Assembly: GCA_916700875.1 (NCBI GenBank) | Contig: CAKAKS010000068.1 | Span: forward strand, 28,365,253-28,429,252 | DNA: 64,000 nt | Origin: Sebastes aleutianus | Taxonomy: Eukaryota > Chordata > Actinopteri > Perciformes > Sebastidae | Reading direction: 5' to 3' | Shown: one piece after another, positions 13,504-25,513 of the stretch | How the letters are laid out: the number at the start of each line of letters is the position of its first letter | Position numbering within the stretch: position 1 is the first letter of the stretch | Position numbers and translations under genes: made by a program | The notes under the pieces: generated by a model | Database searches by the model: none | What the model was told of the DNA's origin: nothing | What the model saw: only the letters and a program-made list of their open reading frames with translations

Positions 13504-13866
13504 GCAACAAAACCACTTAGTTAGGTTCAGGAAAACCGTCACAGTTGGCCTTAAAATAAGTACGTAAAATATGTGAGGGAACAACGGAACATAAAAATGG
13601 AAAACACGTTACAAACATCACTAAGGCAACTTACAAAACAAAACATCAGTCTCTTGTTTGAAAGTCCTGTGTTTGCTGGACCCATCCACCTCCCCTCCTG
13701 CCCGCCCCATGTGTCTTTTTCCACTCTTTAAACTACGTCACCACTTTCTCTGAGTGTTTAATATTGCCACGGATGAGTTTACGATGTAGGTAATTGAAAT
13801 CCCGGTGCATCTCTGGCGCTAAAGGGTGCCTTGTGCATTGGTATCACACGCCGAGGGGCATGACAA
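13504..13866. repeat. Degenerate dispersed repeat related to the 19.1-20.1 kb elements
   Basis: CTTAGTTAGGTTCAGGAAAA resembles the GTTAGGTTTAGGAAAAGAT block at 19.8, 30.3 and 54.6 kb. The right part (GCTAAAGGGTGCCTT ... GCCGAGGGGCATGACAAGG) parallels 19565-19615. The ends are too eroded to place exactly. Confidence 0.5.
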
Positions 13867-14090
13867 GGAGGATTGCACGCCCTGTGAATGAGAATGGGCT
13901 GATTATGCTGGTTTAAAGTCAGTGGGAAAAGTAAGAATTGAAATGAAAAGTAAATTGTGTTACTCTGGAACAGAGATCAAACATTAACTTTGTCTTCATC
14001 CCACCTCCTTCTTTTCTCTACTGTCTCTTTTGTCTCTCTCTTTGTCCCTCCCTCAATCCCTCCTTCATCTCTCCTTCTATCTCTCTGCAG

Positions 14091-14222
14091 CAGAGCCGTT
14101 GGACGGAGAAGAATACCTGGACATTATAGGTATCATGCGAAACCAAGCAGGTCGTTACGAATGCAAGGCCAGCAACGACGTCGCCACGCCTGATGTCAAA
14201 TACGTCAACGTGGTTGTCAGCT
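14091..14222 (+). CDS. lsamp: lsamp exon: end of Ig domain 2
   Basis: This exon encodes the C-terminal half of the second Ig domain of an IgLON protein, a GPI-anchored neuronal adhesion molecule acting at the cell surface. Visible motifs are GEEYLDIIGI, the Tyr-Glu-Cys of the Ig F strand (GRYECKASNDVA) and the G strand VKYVNVVV. The acceptor follows a long CT-rich tract ending CTCTCTGCAG, and the donor is AGCT|GTAAGT. The last base, T, joins the next exon's AT to make Tyr, giving SYPPTI at the Ig2-Ig3 linker. The acceptor is a tandem CAGCAG, so the exon may also start at 14094. Paralogues OPCML, NTM and NEGR1 share the layout. LSAMP is preferred from the downstream exons and the adjacent gap43. 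Confidence 0.9.
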
Positions 14223-14960
14223 GTAAGTAACCACACGCTGCGGCGCCTGCTATATTCCAAACTGAACAATGATCAACATGCTCACCACGTTTCATGTTTC
14301 ACACAACGGATAGAAAGCGTATAAAAGTCAAGATTGGAAATTAAGTGTAGAGACGTGGTGAACATAGTGTGCGAGAGCGTGATGGCTGAATCTTGAAAGT
14401 TTTGGAGCACCCCCTTCAGTCTTCTCAAGATGAATCCAGGTAGAAAGATCTCTAGCTTTGATTGCAACTGTCATTACCATGGTAATTCTCACCTACTATC
14501 ATCATTTAAGAGACACTTAGCATTTCAAAACAAGATCACCTAATTACATCTTGTCAGGGGTCCATGTTAGATCTGACAAGTGTAATGCATATGTTGGATT
14601 GATGAACAGCTCATTAGACATCACAAACCAACTCCCCTCCCTCCCAGAGGAGTTATATAATTCTCTTTGATCCGAACAAATCACGTATGGCTGGTTGCCC
14701 AATTTGTACTTTAGCCAAGTCTAAGTGCCTGTATGAAATGATAAAGATTTCTATATTAAACCATTTCTTAGTGTTTAATCCCAAATGGAAAATGGGCATT
14801 AATCCACATATTTCTGGCCGTTGTGATGTTTGTAGAAATCGTTGTGTGTGTATATGATGAATGTTAATAGACTTGATGAATTAAAAGTTTTAGCTCTGAT
14901 TAGTTTTCTAAGTCAAGCCCCAAATGTAAATTAGTTCTTGGGGCTTGAAGGCCTAAATAT

Positions 14961-15584
14961 TCGAGCTGTTAAAGTGATAACGCAAATTTGTTTTAACGCC
15001 ACTAATTTCTTTACACAATAACGTAACTTGCAATTTTTTATTAACCTCTTGAAAATTCGTCGGGTCTCTCAGAGGTTGTACCGGGCTCAGTTTTAAAGCT
15101 AAAGTGAAGATACTGGCATCATATGAAACTAGAAAAACCTGAGAAATCCATTGGTGCCAACCATGTCATACTTCAGAAGAAGAAAGAAAGCGACATACTT
15201 GTCGCGAAGGAGGCTAAATAACGCTCCAAACCTACACTCAATTTTGGTTAGGGAAAACTGATATGGCCATTTTCAAAGGGGTCCCTTGACCACTGACCTC
15301 AAGATATCTAAAGGTAAATGTGTTCTATGGGTACCCACGAGTCTCCCCTTTACAGACATCTCCACTTTACGATAATCACATGCAGTTTGGGACAAGTCAT
15401 AGTCAAGTCAGCACACTGACACACTGACAGCTGTTGTTGCCTCTTGGCATACTTGACAAATCTCCCTTTAAGGTACATTTTGACCAGATAAAAAATGTAC
15501 AGTTAATTTGCTATTAATCATGATTAATTATGGACAATCATGTCATTAATCACCATTAAATATTTTAATCGATTGATAGCCCTA
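14961..15584. mobile_element. TAGGGC-ended element, copy 2
   Basis: It shares long blocks in the same order with 6463-6976: GGCCATTTTCAAAGGGGTCC, TCTATGGGTACCCAC, ACACTGACACACTGACAGCT and the ATTAATC-rich right end finishing GATTGATAGCCCTA. The left terminus is eroded (CGAGCTGTTAAAGTGATAAC). It is non-autonomous, with no transposase frame seen. Confidence 0.65.
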
Positions 15585-15654
15585 CTGAAAATAGAATTAA
15601 ATTTGACACTACAAATTGTGGAACATAGAGGAAACTCTCAATTCCAAGATATTG

Positions 15655-15690
15655 GTTTGTTTGTTTGTTTGTTTGTTTGTTTGTTTGTTT
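15655..15690. repeat. (TTTG)n microsatellite
   Basis: Eight or nine tandem TTTG units followed by a T run. Confidence 0.9.
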
Positions 15691-15955
15691 TTTTTGTTTG
15701 ATCAGTGACATCCAGTACAGAGAATATGTCATTATATGAAAGGGTTTGCCTTCTGACATACTAGACGAAGTAAAATTTATTCACTTTTTAGGAAAAGGAA
15801 ATCAGAGCATTTAAAAAAACAAATTGGAAAGAGAACACAAGTGTTGCATGCAATGATTTTATTAAGGAGGAGCAATGCACTTCATTTTGCAGTACATGAG
15901 AGTTTGGTTATTGGTTTTAAGATGTAACTTGTTTCAACATTGTGTGACTCTGCAG

Positions 15956-16076
15956 ATCCTCCAACAATAAAGAAAACCCAGAGCTCAGAGACTCCAGTGG
16001 GCCGCATGGGGACAATGCATTGTGACGCCACCGCTGTGCCCACGCCAGAGTTCGAATGGTACAGGGACGAAAAAAG
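15956..16076 (+). CDS. lsamp: lsamp exon: first half of Ig domain 3
   Basis: The exon encodes the B to C strands of the third Ig domain: PPTIKKTQSSETPVGRMG, then the domain's first cysteine in MHCDATAVP, then the conserved core tryptophan in EFEWYRDEKR. Mammalian LSAMP has the closely similar FEWYRDD at this place, while OPCML and NTM have FQW, which favours LSAMP (NEGR1 is FEWYKG). The acceptor is CTCTGCAG|ATCC and the donor AAAAAG|GTAAAA. It is 121 bases long: two bases complete the Tyr begun in the previous exon, and two bases (AG) carry into the next, making Arg. Confidence 0.92.
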
Positions 16077-16672
16077 GTAAAACACATTTACACTATCACA
16101 CCTCACATCAATGTCACAAATAGACACATGTACAGAGCTTGCATACATGATAGTGAGATGGCAAAACACTTGGTAAATTTCTGAATACTTTATTCTTTAC
16201 AACTGTAGAACACTTCAAGATCAAATAACCAAGGAGAACAGAAACACTTGCTAGATCAAACATAACTAAACGCACTGATTTAAGATGATGTTGCAAGCTC
16301 GGTCTGTGTAGTTTTTATGCTTTATCCCAATCAAGGACTAAGAGAGGGAGCTACATGAAGTGTATACTACCAGTCAAACAAGCCATTAAATAGAGCACCA
16401 GCCATTAGTCTCCTTTATCACAAACAACCATATCAACTGTAAGAATGATCCTTCCAAAGCTGCCGTGCTCTGAAGCTCCTTTACAGTATTACTGTAATTA
16501 CCTCCTGTAATGTTTCCAGGGTGGGAAACCTTCAAACAACAAAGTGTTGTTGAGGAACGCCTTCACAACAAAAGCGTTAACTGTATATGCATCGCAACAG
16601 TTTGGTTGATGCATGATTTTTAGTACCAGAGCTTATTATGTGCTCTCCTTGGTTCTGTATTGAAACTATGGC

Positions 16673-16924
16673 TGCGTTCCGAATACTACACATACTTTTT
16701 CTTTTTACTTTCTGTACATACTGCAGCTGCCCTTACAAAGTACGTACTGTTGCATGCAGTATGCATTCGTACTGCAAAATGCAACCGGATGTAGTAGGAC
16801 ATCCTGGTTTTTTTTTCGGCATACTGCATTTGACATACTGTATGTATACTGTATGTGTATTGGGACATACTAAATCTTTTTCTGGCATACTAAATAGTAT
16901 GGTAGTATGGATATTGGAACGCAC
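16673..16924. mobile_element. TGCGTTCC-ended MITE-like element
   Basis: The left end TGCGTTCCGAATACTACACA is mirrored by a right end ending ATATTGGAACGCA. The interior is full of ACATACT and GTATGC words, partly palindromic. I recognise it as a common fish short inverted-repeat element. No clear target duplication was seen. Confidence 0.65.
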
Positions 16925-17599
16925 AGATTCTGATTTGTGATGAGTGCTAATTAGTTACAGATGTGGAGTCCTGCTGGCGACATGTATGTGTTGATAGGTT
17001 GCTGAAATATTCTTGAATTGACTTGACCTGACTCGCCTGGAGGCAAGGAGTTTTATTTCACCGTCATTAGAAATCATGTAATGAGGCAAAAATAATGAGA
17101 TTTACATTGAATTAACTTAGGCATGACCATGGCAGCTGCACAAGGCAGTTTACTGTTGTGAGCGCAATTAATGAACAATTAATGAATATCATTTCTTTCT
17201 AAATGACAAATCATATTGAGCTCTGTTCCCTATGCAAGTATTTGGTGAATACTGAGCATTAATCTCTGCAGCCCAGTCGCACAGCAGCTCATGAAATAGT
17301 CTAGAAATGTAATGTATTGATTCTAGACATCCTGTTTGCATTCAGTTTTCCCATCTGAAATACTATCAATTAAATTACAAATTTACATTTACATTACTAT
17401 TTCATATTTCCTTATGTTTATATTTATTTTAATTGCACTATTCTGTGCCTTAGATTATCATTCTACTTTACTTTTATCTTTACGTGTGATTTCCTCTTTT
17501 ATATATCCTTATTTTATGAGCATTGTTGAAGGAAACTGAGACCAAAGTAGTTTAATTTTGAAAAGACTGGAGCTGAAATTGACACGTGCGTAGAATCAG

Positions 17600-17676
17600 G
17601 GCAATTTGTGTCTATGTGCAGGAATCAAATACATTAGATTTTAGGACTATTTCACAAACTGCCGTGAGACTGTGTT
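17600..17676. repeat. Solo terminal fragment of the element at 54455-54966
   Basis: The stretch from GCAATTTGTGTCTATGTGCA to ACTGCCGTGAGACTGTGT is nearly the reverse complement of the left terminal repeat at 54455-54535. The rest of the element is absent. Confidence 0.7.
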
Positions 17677-19143
17677 GATCTCTGAGCTGCCTTCAAACCA
17701 CAGGACTGCACTGAGGTCCAGCCTGTGATCTTTTAATGAGCAGTCCTTTTTTTTAATGGCCTGAGTCAGAAACTTTCCAGACTAGTTTTCTCCTCATCTC
17801 CCAAATGTGGCAGCAGCTTCATCACTTTGTTCTCAGTGTCAGGCATGCTCCGTATCATTTTACTCAGTGGCTATAATGGATCTCTTTGATCCCTTTGACA
17901 CATCTGCCCTCACAGTGGTCCCATTGTCACAGCCCAATGTTAATTTGATGACATCATCTGCAGCTTTGGATCTGGTTTGATAATGACTAATCACCCACTT
18001 AATCACGCACTATGCTGTTATTCCGTCGTTAATTGAAATAACTGTGTGAGACAGCAGTGGACTCTGTGATATTCTTTCGAGAAGAGAAAAGGGAGAACAG
18101 ATCAGGTGTCCTCCTGCATGTAATTTATACACCGTAGTCACTGAATATCTCAATAACCCTTTTTCTTATACCACAAGTAATTCCACTGAAATGGAAATCA
18201 GCTTCGCCGCGCTGCCAAATCGCAAATTGTGTGACCAGACACAGATGTTCATCGGAGGGCGATCAATTTAAGTGTCATGTGTGTGTCTGGAAAACACTTG
18301 AAGAAGGATCGTAAGTGTAATGACATTCAAAGGCAACAGCAACCCAGTCCCTCCTTTTCATCATCTTATCATTTAATAAGTCCACCCTCTGCAGCAAACT
18401 CACCACCTGAGTCAGTTTGGGAACAGAGGGGCTTGAATTGGGGGGGAAAAAAAGCTAATGATAAGAAAATTGCACATGCAGAGCGTCATGATCTGCAATT
18501 TCACTCCCACCCAAACCACAGCGGTAAAAGTTCACTAAAGATTGGGAGGAAAATACTGGCGGAGTGTCACAAGTGTTATCACAGATATGGTCTCTAAAGT
18601 AATAGGCCTATCACAGCAGTGCTTGAAAAGAAAGATTTATGGTCGTTGAAATATTTTTGCATTACCTGTTGTTTCCAATCGCCATCTATCTCAGTTGTTT
18701 TGTCCCCTGGAGGATTTTGGCGATGTGCCTGACCCCCCTCCTGCCTCTGCGCCAGTGGAAATTGTTATTGCACTTTCTCCTTGGATGATGATGTTAATGC
18801 ACCATAATAATATCATTTATCTTTGCTTGGCTAGTTAATTTCATAGTCCCCTCCCCAAGAATCAAAGCTAATGCACTGTAGCCCGTTGTGTCTTATTTAC
18901 CTGATTGTTAAGGTCTTGCTCCTGCGCTTGTTTTCCCTTCTAATCAGTTTAACCTCATCAACACACAGCTTATCAGTGGACACCCTGTAATCTGCAGGTG
19001 AATTAATGTTAGTTACGGTTGCTGTTAAGCAGTGACTGTGACAGATTTACCACTCAAAATTCTTAGTAATTTTTTCAAACGATGGGTTCTTTGTTTCAGA
19101 CAGAGGCAGACAGCAGTCTTTTCATTTCCAGCCGGCAAATACA

Positions 19144-19652
19144 ACACATTCTCACTCCCAACTCGTACTCAATACCGCCGTTTGGTCAGTGCCCCTCAGC
19201 ATCGGAGACCGATGCACAGGGTATCTACCTTACATTGCTTTTGGACGAACCATGGACGCCGTGTCAATATACGCTCGTTACATGTATAGTGTCCTATCAA
19301 AATAAACTTCTGTTTTCACAGCAAGTTAGGGTTAGGAAACGGTCATGGTTGATGTTAACTTCACTGACGTATGACTCGTGACTAGCGGTCACGTGCTTCA
19401 CGGGACTTTTAGTTTCACACGGAAGACGAACAGTGTTGGTGTAAGTCCTGTGTTTGTTTGACCCATTCACCACCCACCCCTCCGACCTGCCCTGACTGTC
19501 GAGTAACGCAGCGGGTGGGATTACTTTGGCGTTAGTTAAAAGCCTGATTCATCACTTACAGTTGCTAAAGGGCACCTCCATGTGTCGGTATCCAATGCCG
19601 AGGGGCACTTACCAAATGGCGGTATTTGACGAGTTGGGAGTGAAAACGAGTT
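19144..19652. mobile_element. Inverted-repeat element, CTCCCAACTCGT termini
   Basis: The left arm TTCTCACTCCCAACTCGTAC and the right arm GACGAGTTGGGAGTGAAAAC are inverted copies that continue through ACCGCC-TTTGGT and GCCCCTC for roughly 50 bases. The interior has no transposase-like frame. A smaller relative lies at 36606-36895. Confidence 0.7.
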
Positions 19653-19734
19653 GGCAAATATTGATTTTGCCAGCTGAAATGACAAGTAGCAGATTTAGCG
19701 GTAACTAGTCAATGTATCTTCACAATTCGTATAT

Positions 19735-20150
19735 GATACAAAATGTTATTTTGTTATTTTTCCTGCGAATGTCCAGCAACACGAGCGATCGCAGCGCCTG
19801 CTTCAGCCCCTGCGGTGTTAAGGCAACAAAACTAGGCTACTTGCTTAGGTTTAGGAAAAGATTGTGGTTTGGGTTAAAATAACTACGGAAGTGGCGTTAC
19901 TTAAGTACGGAAGTTACGTGACAAATAAGTCAGCGTTGACTTCTGGGTTTCACTCGGAACACGTACATCGGCCTTTAGATGAAAGTCTGTTGTTCTAAGA
20001 CCTAATCATCCACCCCGACCACCACTAAGCGGACTCTGTCACTCTTTATACTACGTCACCCTTCCTGGCTCACGATTACGTGGGTTACATACGAATTATA
20101 CTGCATTACTTTTTATAGTTATAGTTATGAACAGTGTATGAGAATAGCCT
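19735..20150. mobile_element. Dispersed element with GTTTAGGAAAAGAT core
   Basis: It shares with 54503-54912 and 29729-30562 the ordered blocks TTAGGTTTAGGAAAAGATTG, GTTTGGGTTAAAATAAC, AAGTACGGAAGTTACGTGAC and CACGGGACACGAACACC-like text. It ends near GTGTATGAGAATAGCCTGAA, the same right end as at 30.56 kb. No reading frame of interest was seen. Confidence 0.65.
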
Positions 20151-23100
20151 GAACTAGTTAGATAATGTTAGCTCCGATTTAGTTGAAACGAAGTCTCCAG
20201 CTGGCTTGTTTTTTTTGGATTTGGATTCTCATTATTTCAGCCTCAAACATGAACGCTGTACTTTGATCATTTCTATATTTTTAGAAGTACAGTCAAGCTT
20301 TTTTAAAGTTTTCCGATTAGCTTTGGACCCTTGTTGAATTAAATCTTCTTTTATCTCTTCCTTTAATGGTATTTTGACAAACAAACTAAACTGTCATGTT
20401 TTATACTTTAATTACTGATACCCCTCAGATGCAGGATTTATCTTTGCAAAGCCTCACTGTATTTGACATTGATTAGTTGTTTTCCATAATCCCCCATAAT
20501 ATTTTTAATATCTTCAGCTTTTGATGTTTTTAATGTTGGGAAGTGCGTTAGTGTTGCAACTGTTTCTATACCCCTCATACAGTATGTTAATGTTTTATTA
20601 ATAGTGTGACAACCCCACAAAATGAAATGGATCTGGCCGCTTTGGCAGCTTCCAACTTTTCATTTCCTCTTGGTGGGTTACGTTACCCCAAACAAATCAC
20701 ACGGCGGCTCTCTTGGAATCGGATCGAGGCACATATTTTTTGCTCCAGTTATCTCGTGCCAAGTTTCAAAAGCATCACTCTCACCTGCCCAAACAAACCA
20801 AACTGAAGGAGCAAACACTTCAGGGTTCGAACAAACTGCTTGGCACCAGCTGGTGAACACACACTGGGCTGCAGAGCTCGCTCCTCTCTCCTCCTCTGAC
20901 TAGAGAGGCTTAACTCACCTAACCTCATGCATATCCATCCTCTGTCAGTCTTAATATCTACGCGAAAACGTGGACCTCCTCAGCTAATGTTGCTCATCCT
21001 CTGAAACCCTGACTGACCACTGACTGCGCCAGGATCTGAGAGACTCCATGGCGCTTAGAAACCCAATTAACCTCAGTAGGGACCGATACATCATGATCTG
21101 AAAGCAGCTGGCCTGAAGTTCATAACTGAAAAATATTACTACCTGGCTGTTATGACTTGCCCTGCTTCTTTTCTCTCTTCTAACAGCGGTCCATGATGGA
21201 ATTAGATCAAACTGTAAATTGCCTGCCCCTTCAGCCTTGTTTTTTTCAAATGATTATGTAATGTAATCCCTAAAGGAGAAGCTACAAAGCTGGAAAATGG
21301 TGGAATATTGTCCAGTTATGCAGTATCTCTTATGAACCTCATAATTAATTAAATCTGAGAATTGTGTTTGTAGTATCATCCGTCGTCTGTCTGCTGCTCC
21401 TGTTCATTGTGCAGTAAATCAATCGACCCATGTTCATAACATGAGAAAAGCCGACGTGAGCTGTTAGCCAACATGACAGACAGATATGTTTGTTGTTTTG
21501 TCAGCTGATGCATGGCTGTCGCAGAGACCAAACCGCTTTCAATCATCGCTGGGTTACAAGTCTCAGCAGGACTCTCCACTTGATTTCATTTATCATCGGC
21601 CTTGAATCATAACAGGCCTGTCACTTTCTCTGGCAGTGATAACCTACTTTAGATGCTCCCACACGCCACAGAATCAGATCTGCCCGTCTGATGATTTGCT
21701 CTGGTCTTTCATCTCTACGGGCCTGCGACCGCAGCTCGGCGCGCACACTGCACGGGCTCTGCCAAATAGAGGGGTCAAATCATTTCAATCTAGGGTTTAA
21801 TGGGAGTTAGAGTTAGAGTGGCTCTGTGCATCGAGAAGTAATATCCACTGGAGCACTGCTGCCCTCTATCTGCGAGGATATGTATGACACAGTAATGATG
21901 AGCACACTTGGAAAAACTTCCCTCCAGAAAAAAAGGTAGACGTTCACGATTTCTGCCAACTTCTCTGATAATGTATTCCAGTCTATTATGCCAGACGAAG
22001 CTGGCAGAGAAAAAAGGCATATTTGAGGATGAACTTGAAATCGAATGTGAGAGAAGTTGCAGATCTGCGTGCATGTGCCAAACGCGTTAAAAGTTAAAAT
22101 GGTGCAGGAGAAATGTCGAGCTCGATAAATGCTGATAGAAAAAGGAGTCACACTTTGGGGGCCAGAGATCCAGTTTCCTGTTCTTTACGCTCCACTCTTC
22201 TGCTGCTGGGTATTTGAACTCAAAGCAAGTGCGCAATGAAAACAAAATACAATTTCAAGCTGAAACCTTCAGTGTGAAAACAAAAGAGGGTTCTATCTCT
22301 TTTGACCCGTTTAGGTCAGTTTATTCCCCCTGCTACTGCATCATGCTCTGTAATCTATAGTAAAAATAGCTGTTTGCTTTCCGCTCCCTGTAGTGCTGTG
22401 TATTATCTGGGTCTCTCAGCATGCTCTGTGGGCAGGCAGGCCTTTTTAATAGTGCAGTCACCTCTCAGGAAGACACACTGGAGAATATATCTGCTGCTGG
22501 CCTTATCGTGGGAGTGGGGTTTGCTTTTAGATGAAGTAGGGACGCTACTGGTGCACTTGCCCTCCCTTAGCTCTCTCGCTTTCAGACACACTGCCACCGT
22601 TCCCAAGGTGTCCCTATGGGATGGACCTCAGCACTTTATCAAGTCCCCCGCTCCCCAGTGAGCCAAATTATGCTGTGCCATGATGTGCGTTTTCCTTTTT
22701 ATGTTAATACTTTCTATCAGCCAAGTATGTGTCAGCACAAACTTCTCGCTCCCCCGCTCCAATTGCGATTACCACATTACCCAGACTTAAGCAGGATTAA
22801 GTTGAGGCGCCTCAAATGAACTTCACCTCACTCATGATACGAAAGGGCTCAATCAGCTCGGAACAAGCCGAATCCATTATGTGCGCCGTGTTATTTAAAG
22901 AGTTCTATTAGGTTGTTCATCAGCGAGGTATACAGTCTGAGTCAGCAAATTGTATTGATTAATTTGTGCTGAAAGGGGTTCAAGGTTTGACATAATTGAT
23001 TGGCAGAAGTTTGGTGGTCATTAAGACTCCCAGAAGTGCAGGGAAGGACTTCAGCAGCATACTAATCTTTCAGCCGCGATCCTGTTTGTTTGTTTGTTGA

Positions 23101-23470
23101 CAACAAAAATAAATAAAAGAGAACAATGAGGAAGAAATTGACACACTGCACAGCAAATGTCCATATCTACATATTTCCTAAGCAATGTTTATGTCACATT
23201 TGCACTCTGCTGTTAGGGCTGTCGCGATGTAGGTGTTTCCCCTGCGGTGATAATGATTGACTCAACAGCGCAATATGCTGTGTTTTTTTTGCAAATTACT
23301 TAATTTATCCTGATTTTAATGCTATATAAATAAGCTTTGTTTTTAGGCTATTAGTATATTGTTTCTTTTTAAATGACAAAGATACTAGTTATATATAATA
23401 GTTGTTTTTTATTAAATGCAGAACACAGAAGGGCAATGAGGCGCAGCGATCTTTTCAGCTGAGACGCTGA

Positions 23471-23937
23471 ATGGTGCCTTCACACGGGGTCGTGTTTACC
23501 GTGTTTACGAGATGAGTCCATATGAACGCCTCCCTCATGCCTCTGAAAGCTCAGAGTTCACGAGTTGTGATTTGTTTGTTGAAGTTTTCAGAAATGGCGG
23601 AGTCCAGGGAAGGTAATTTTTCGGTACATGATAAGTGAATATATTGTAATTTGAGTCGTATATTGTTTTTCTTCGTAATTTCATAATAGGTCTGAGGAAA
23701 ATGTTGATATTCCCAATGGCCTCATCTTTTTCCTGTCATTATGCCTTTGCATTTCCCACTAGCTAGCTTGCTAAATTGTTAGTCTCTGTGGCTTCTAGAC
23801 ACCTACAGTAACATTAATATTGCCGTTGCTTAGCAGCGGTGTTCTCACGACTTGACCACTTGAACGTCAAGCATATCATGTACACGACTTCCCATGTTGT
23901 AGATACAAGCTCACGAGTTTCATTTGAAGGGCCTATT
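23471..23937. mobile_element. Probable inverted-repeat element
   Basis: The left end GGTGCCTTCACACGGGGTCG is roughly inverted at the right (ACGAGTTTCATTTGAAGGGC), a weak terminal repeat of the kind seen in short fish DNA elements. It is preceded at 23216 by TAGGGCTGTCGCGATG-type text from another common fish repeat. Boundaries are approximate. Confidence 0.45.
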
Positions 23938-25167
23938 AGGTGGTATTAGCTGGTTGCTATGATACGGAATATCCGCAGACGTATAAATGTCAGTTCTAAG
24001 TAGAGTACTTGCTCTGGATGAAGGAAAGGCTGAAACACGTAGGGAGAGAGGACGGACCCGCCGGTCTAGGTGTATTCATTTCTTCTCCATTGTTGTTGTT
24101 GTTGTTAAGCACTTGTAGCCCACATGTAGGATGTGACGGTTGGTCTATGTGGTAATTGTCCCACCCGTTCTCCATTGCGATCAGATGGCTGGATAGCAAT
24201 ATTGCTGTTTTGTCATATTAACAAGTTGTTATATTTCTGCAAACTTAAAATGACAAAAAATACATAATCCAAAGGTCGAGGATTGCTTTCTGGTAAATGC
24301 ATTGTCAAACTGTTAATGAAAACGTTTGTTCCAAAATGAGAGGCTCATCTCCCCTCGTAACAATCACAACGCCTACACTCAGAGAGTTCACTGACATGAC
24401 GCTGACCCCTGCTATTGCAGAGTGATTGCCAGCTTGAAAGTATAACCATCGTTATGGAATATGATTAATGTTGTCAGCTATGTGGAGAACTTTACTCACA
24501 TAGAGTACACAGAGACATCTGTATTATAATTGTTGTGTGTTTTGTGCATTTCTGAGATTTGGTGGTCTGTTGTGTAGATTTGTTTTTAAATATCTACTTC
24601 ACAGTCTTCAGTGTGTAGTTTTTCAGAAACTGTCACATTATTTTTTTTGTTAATTAAATAGAACATCATTTATACATGAAGAAACAAGTGTAAAAAGTGT
24701 TGACAAAATGAATGCGTCATGAAGTCATTTTGTGAAGAGTTTCACAGATATCTATTTTAATAAGGCGGTAAGTGCTAGAGGCAGCAGTATTGTGCCTCTG
24801 GGATGTCACACCATAGTCAGAAAACAGCTGAATCCTGTCAGCCACGTTGCTGTAAAGGCTGATAATCTAGAGTTATGAGCTGTTGGTAAGTGGACCCAAA
24901 CGCAGAACGCAGACCAGGAAGCAGATGAAGTTTAACAGGTTTATTGAAGGAGTTGCTGAAGCAGGAGATGACCGGGGCGAGGCTGGAGAACAGCAGGAAG
25001 GAGAGGGGGGAATGGAGAGTTGCTGGTCAGTGTAGCGGTCGAGGAAGCAGGGGGAATGAGCAGGCAGGCAGGTGTGCAAACAGGATTTCTGGAGCACAGG
25101 GAACAAACAAGCATTAGATGAGGTAACAAATACATGAGTAGAGTGACTGGAGTAGGGGGGTCGTATA

Positions 25168-25513
25168 TAGAAGGTAACACCCAAATTGCGAAACTCTCGC
25201 AGGATGGTTACGGTTAGGCATTGATCTTTTAATCTTTGAGGTTAGACGTTGACATTAAACATTTGAGGTTAGGCATTGACGTTGAACAGTTGATGTTAGG
25301 CATTGACCTTGACCGGTAAAGGTTAGGCATTGACGTCGAACAGTTGATGTTAGGCATTGACGTTGAATGGTTGAGGTTAGGCATTGACCACGAATAGTTA
25401 AGGTTGGGCATTGACCTTGATTGGTTCAGATTAGGATACGTCGTTGTGCAGCGAGTCTCGCAAGAGTTTTTGTAAGTTTTTGCAGGATTTCGCAATTTGG
25501 GGGTTATCTTCTA
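25168..25513. mobile_element. Nested MITE with about 26-bp terminal inverted repeats
   Basis: The left arm is TAGAAGGTAACACCCAAATT followed by GCGAAA. The right arm, reverse complemented, is TAGAAGATAACCCCCAAATT followed by GCGAAA, so only two of 26 positions differ. Nearly all of the interior is the 27-bp minisatellite at 25212-25438. It sits inside the element at 24871-25743. Confidence 0.8.
25212..25438. repeat. 27-bp minisatellite, about 8 copies
   Basis: The unit begins GGTTAGGCATTGACGTTGAA and ends CRGTTGA. Seven copies are exactly 27 bases and the first is 28. Because 27 is a multiple of three, the - strand stays open and reads as a nine-residue repeat with SMPNL or SMPNI. This is a by-product of the repeat rather than evidence of a gene. 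Confidence 0.9.

Larger units (their letters stand above)
1..14090 (+). other. lsamp: lsamp upstream intron (5' end outside window)
   Basis: No convincing coding exon was found here. The exon at 14091 starts inside Ig domain 2, so this is the intron between the two halves of Ig2 in the usual IgLON gene plan, with its donor left of the window. It holds a CA tract, a TAA tract, nested inverted-repeat elements (6431-7170 and 10376-11035), an imperfect GATA-type array (9310-9708), a perfect hairpin (11903-11940) and a degenerate repeat (13504-13866). The rest is plain AT-rich intron. That this is an lsamp intron is inferred from the exons downstream. Confidence 0.7.
14223..15955 (+). other. lsamp: lsamp intron
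   Basis: It runs from GTAAGT to a TCTGCAG acceptor and separates the end of Ig2 from the start of Ig3 (phase 1). It contains the TAGGGC-ended element at 14961-15584 and a TTTG tetranucleotide run at 15655-15690. Nothing else recognisable was seen. Confidence 0.85.

Noticed and set aside
22302..22661. 119-codon + strand frame in the lsamp intron
   Set aside because: No splice signals in phase with lsamp, no domain, and ordinary length for chance in a 64-kb window.
25229..25495. 88-codon - strand frame with nine-residue SMPNL repeats
   Set aside because: It is produced by the 27-bp minisatellite inside a MITE, with no splice or start context.
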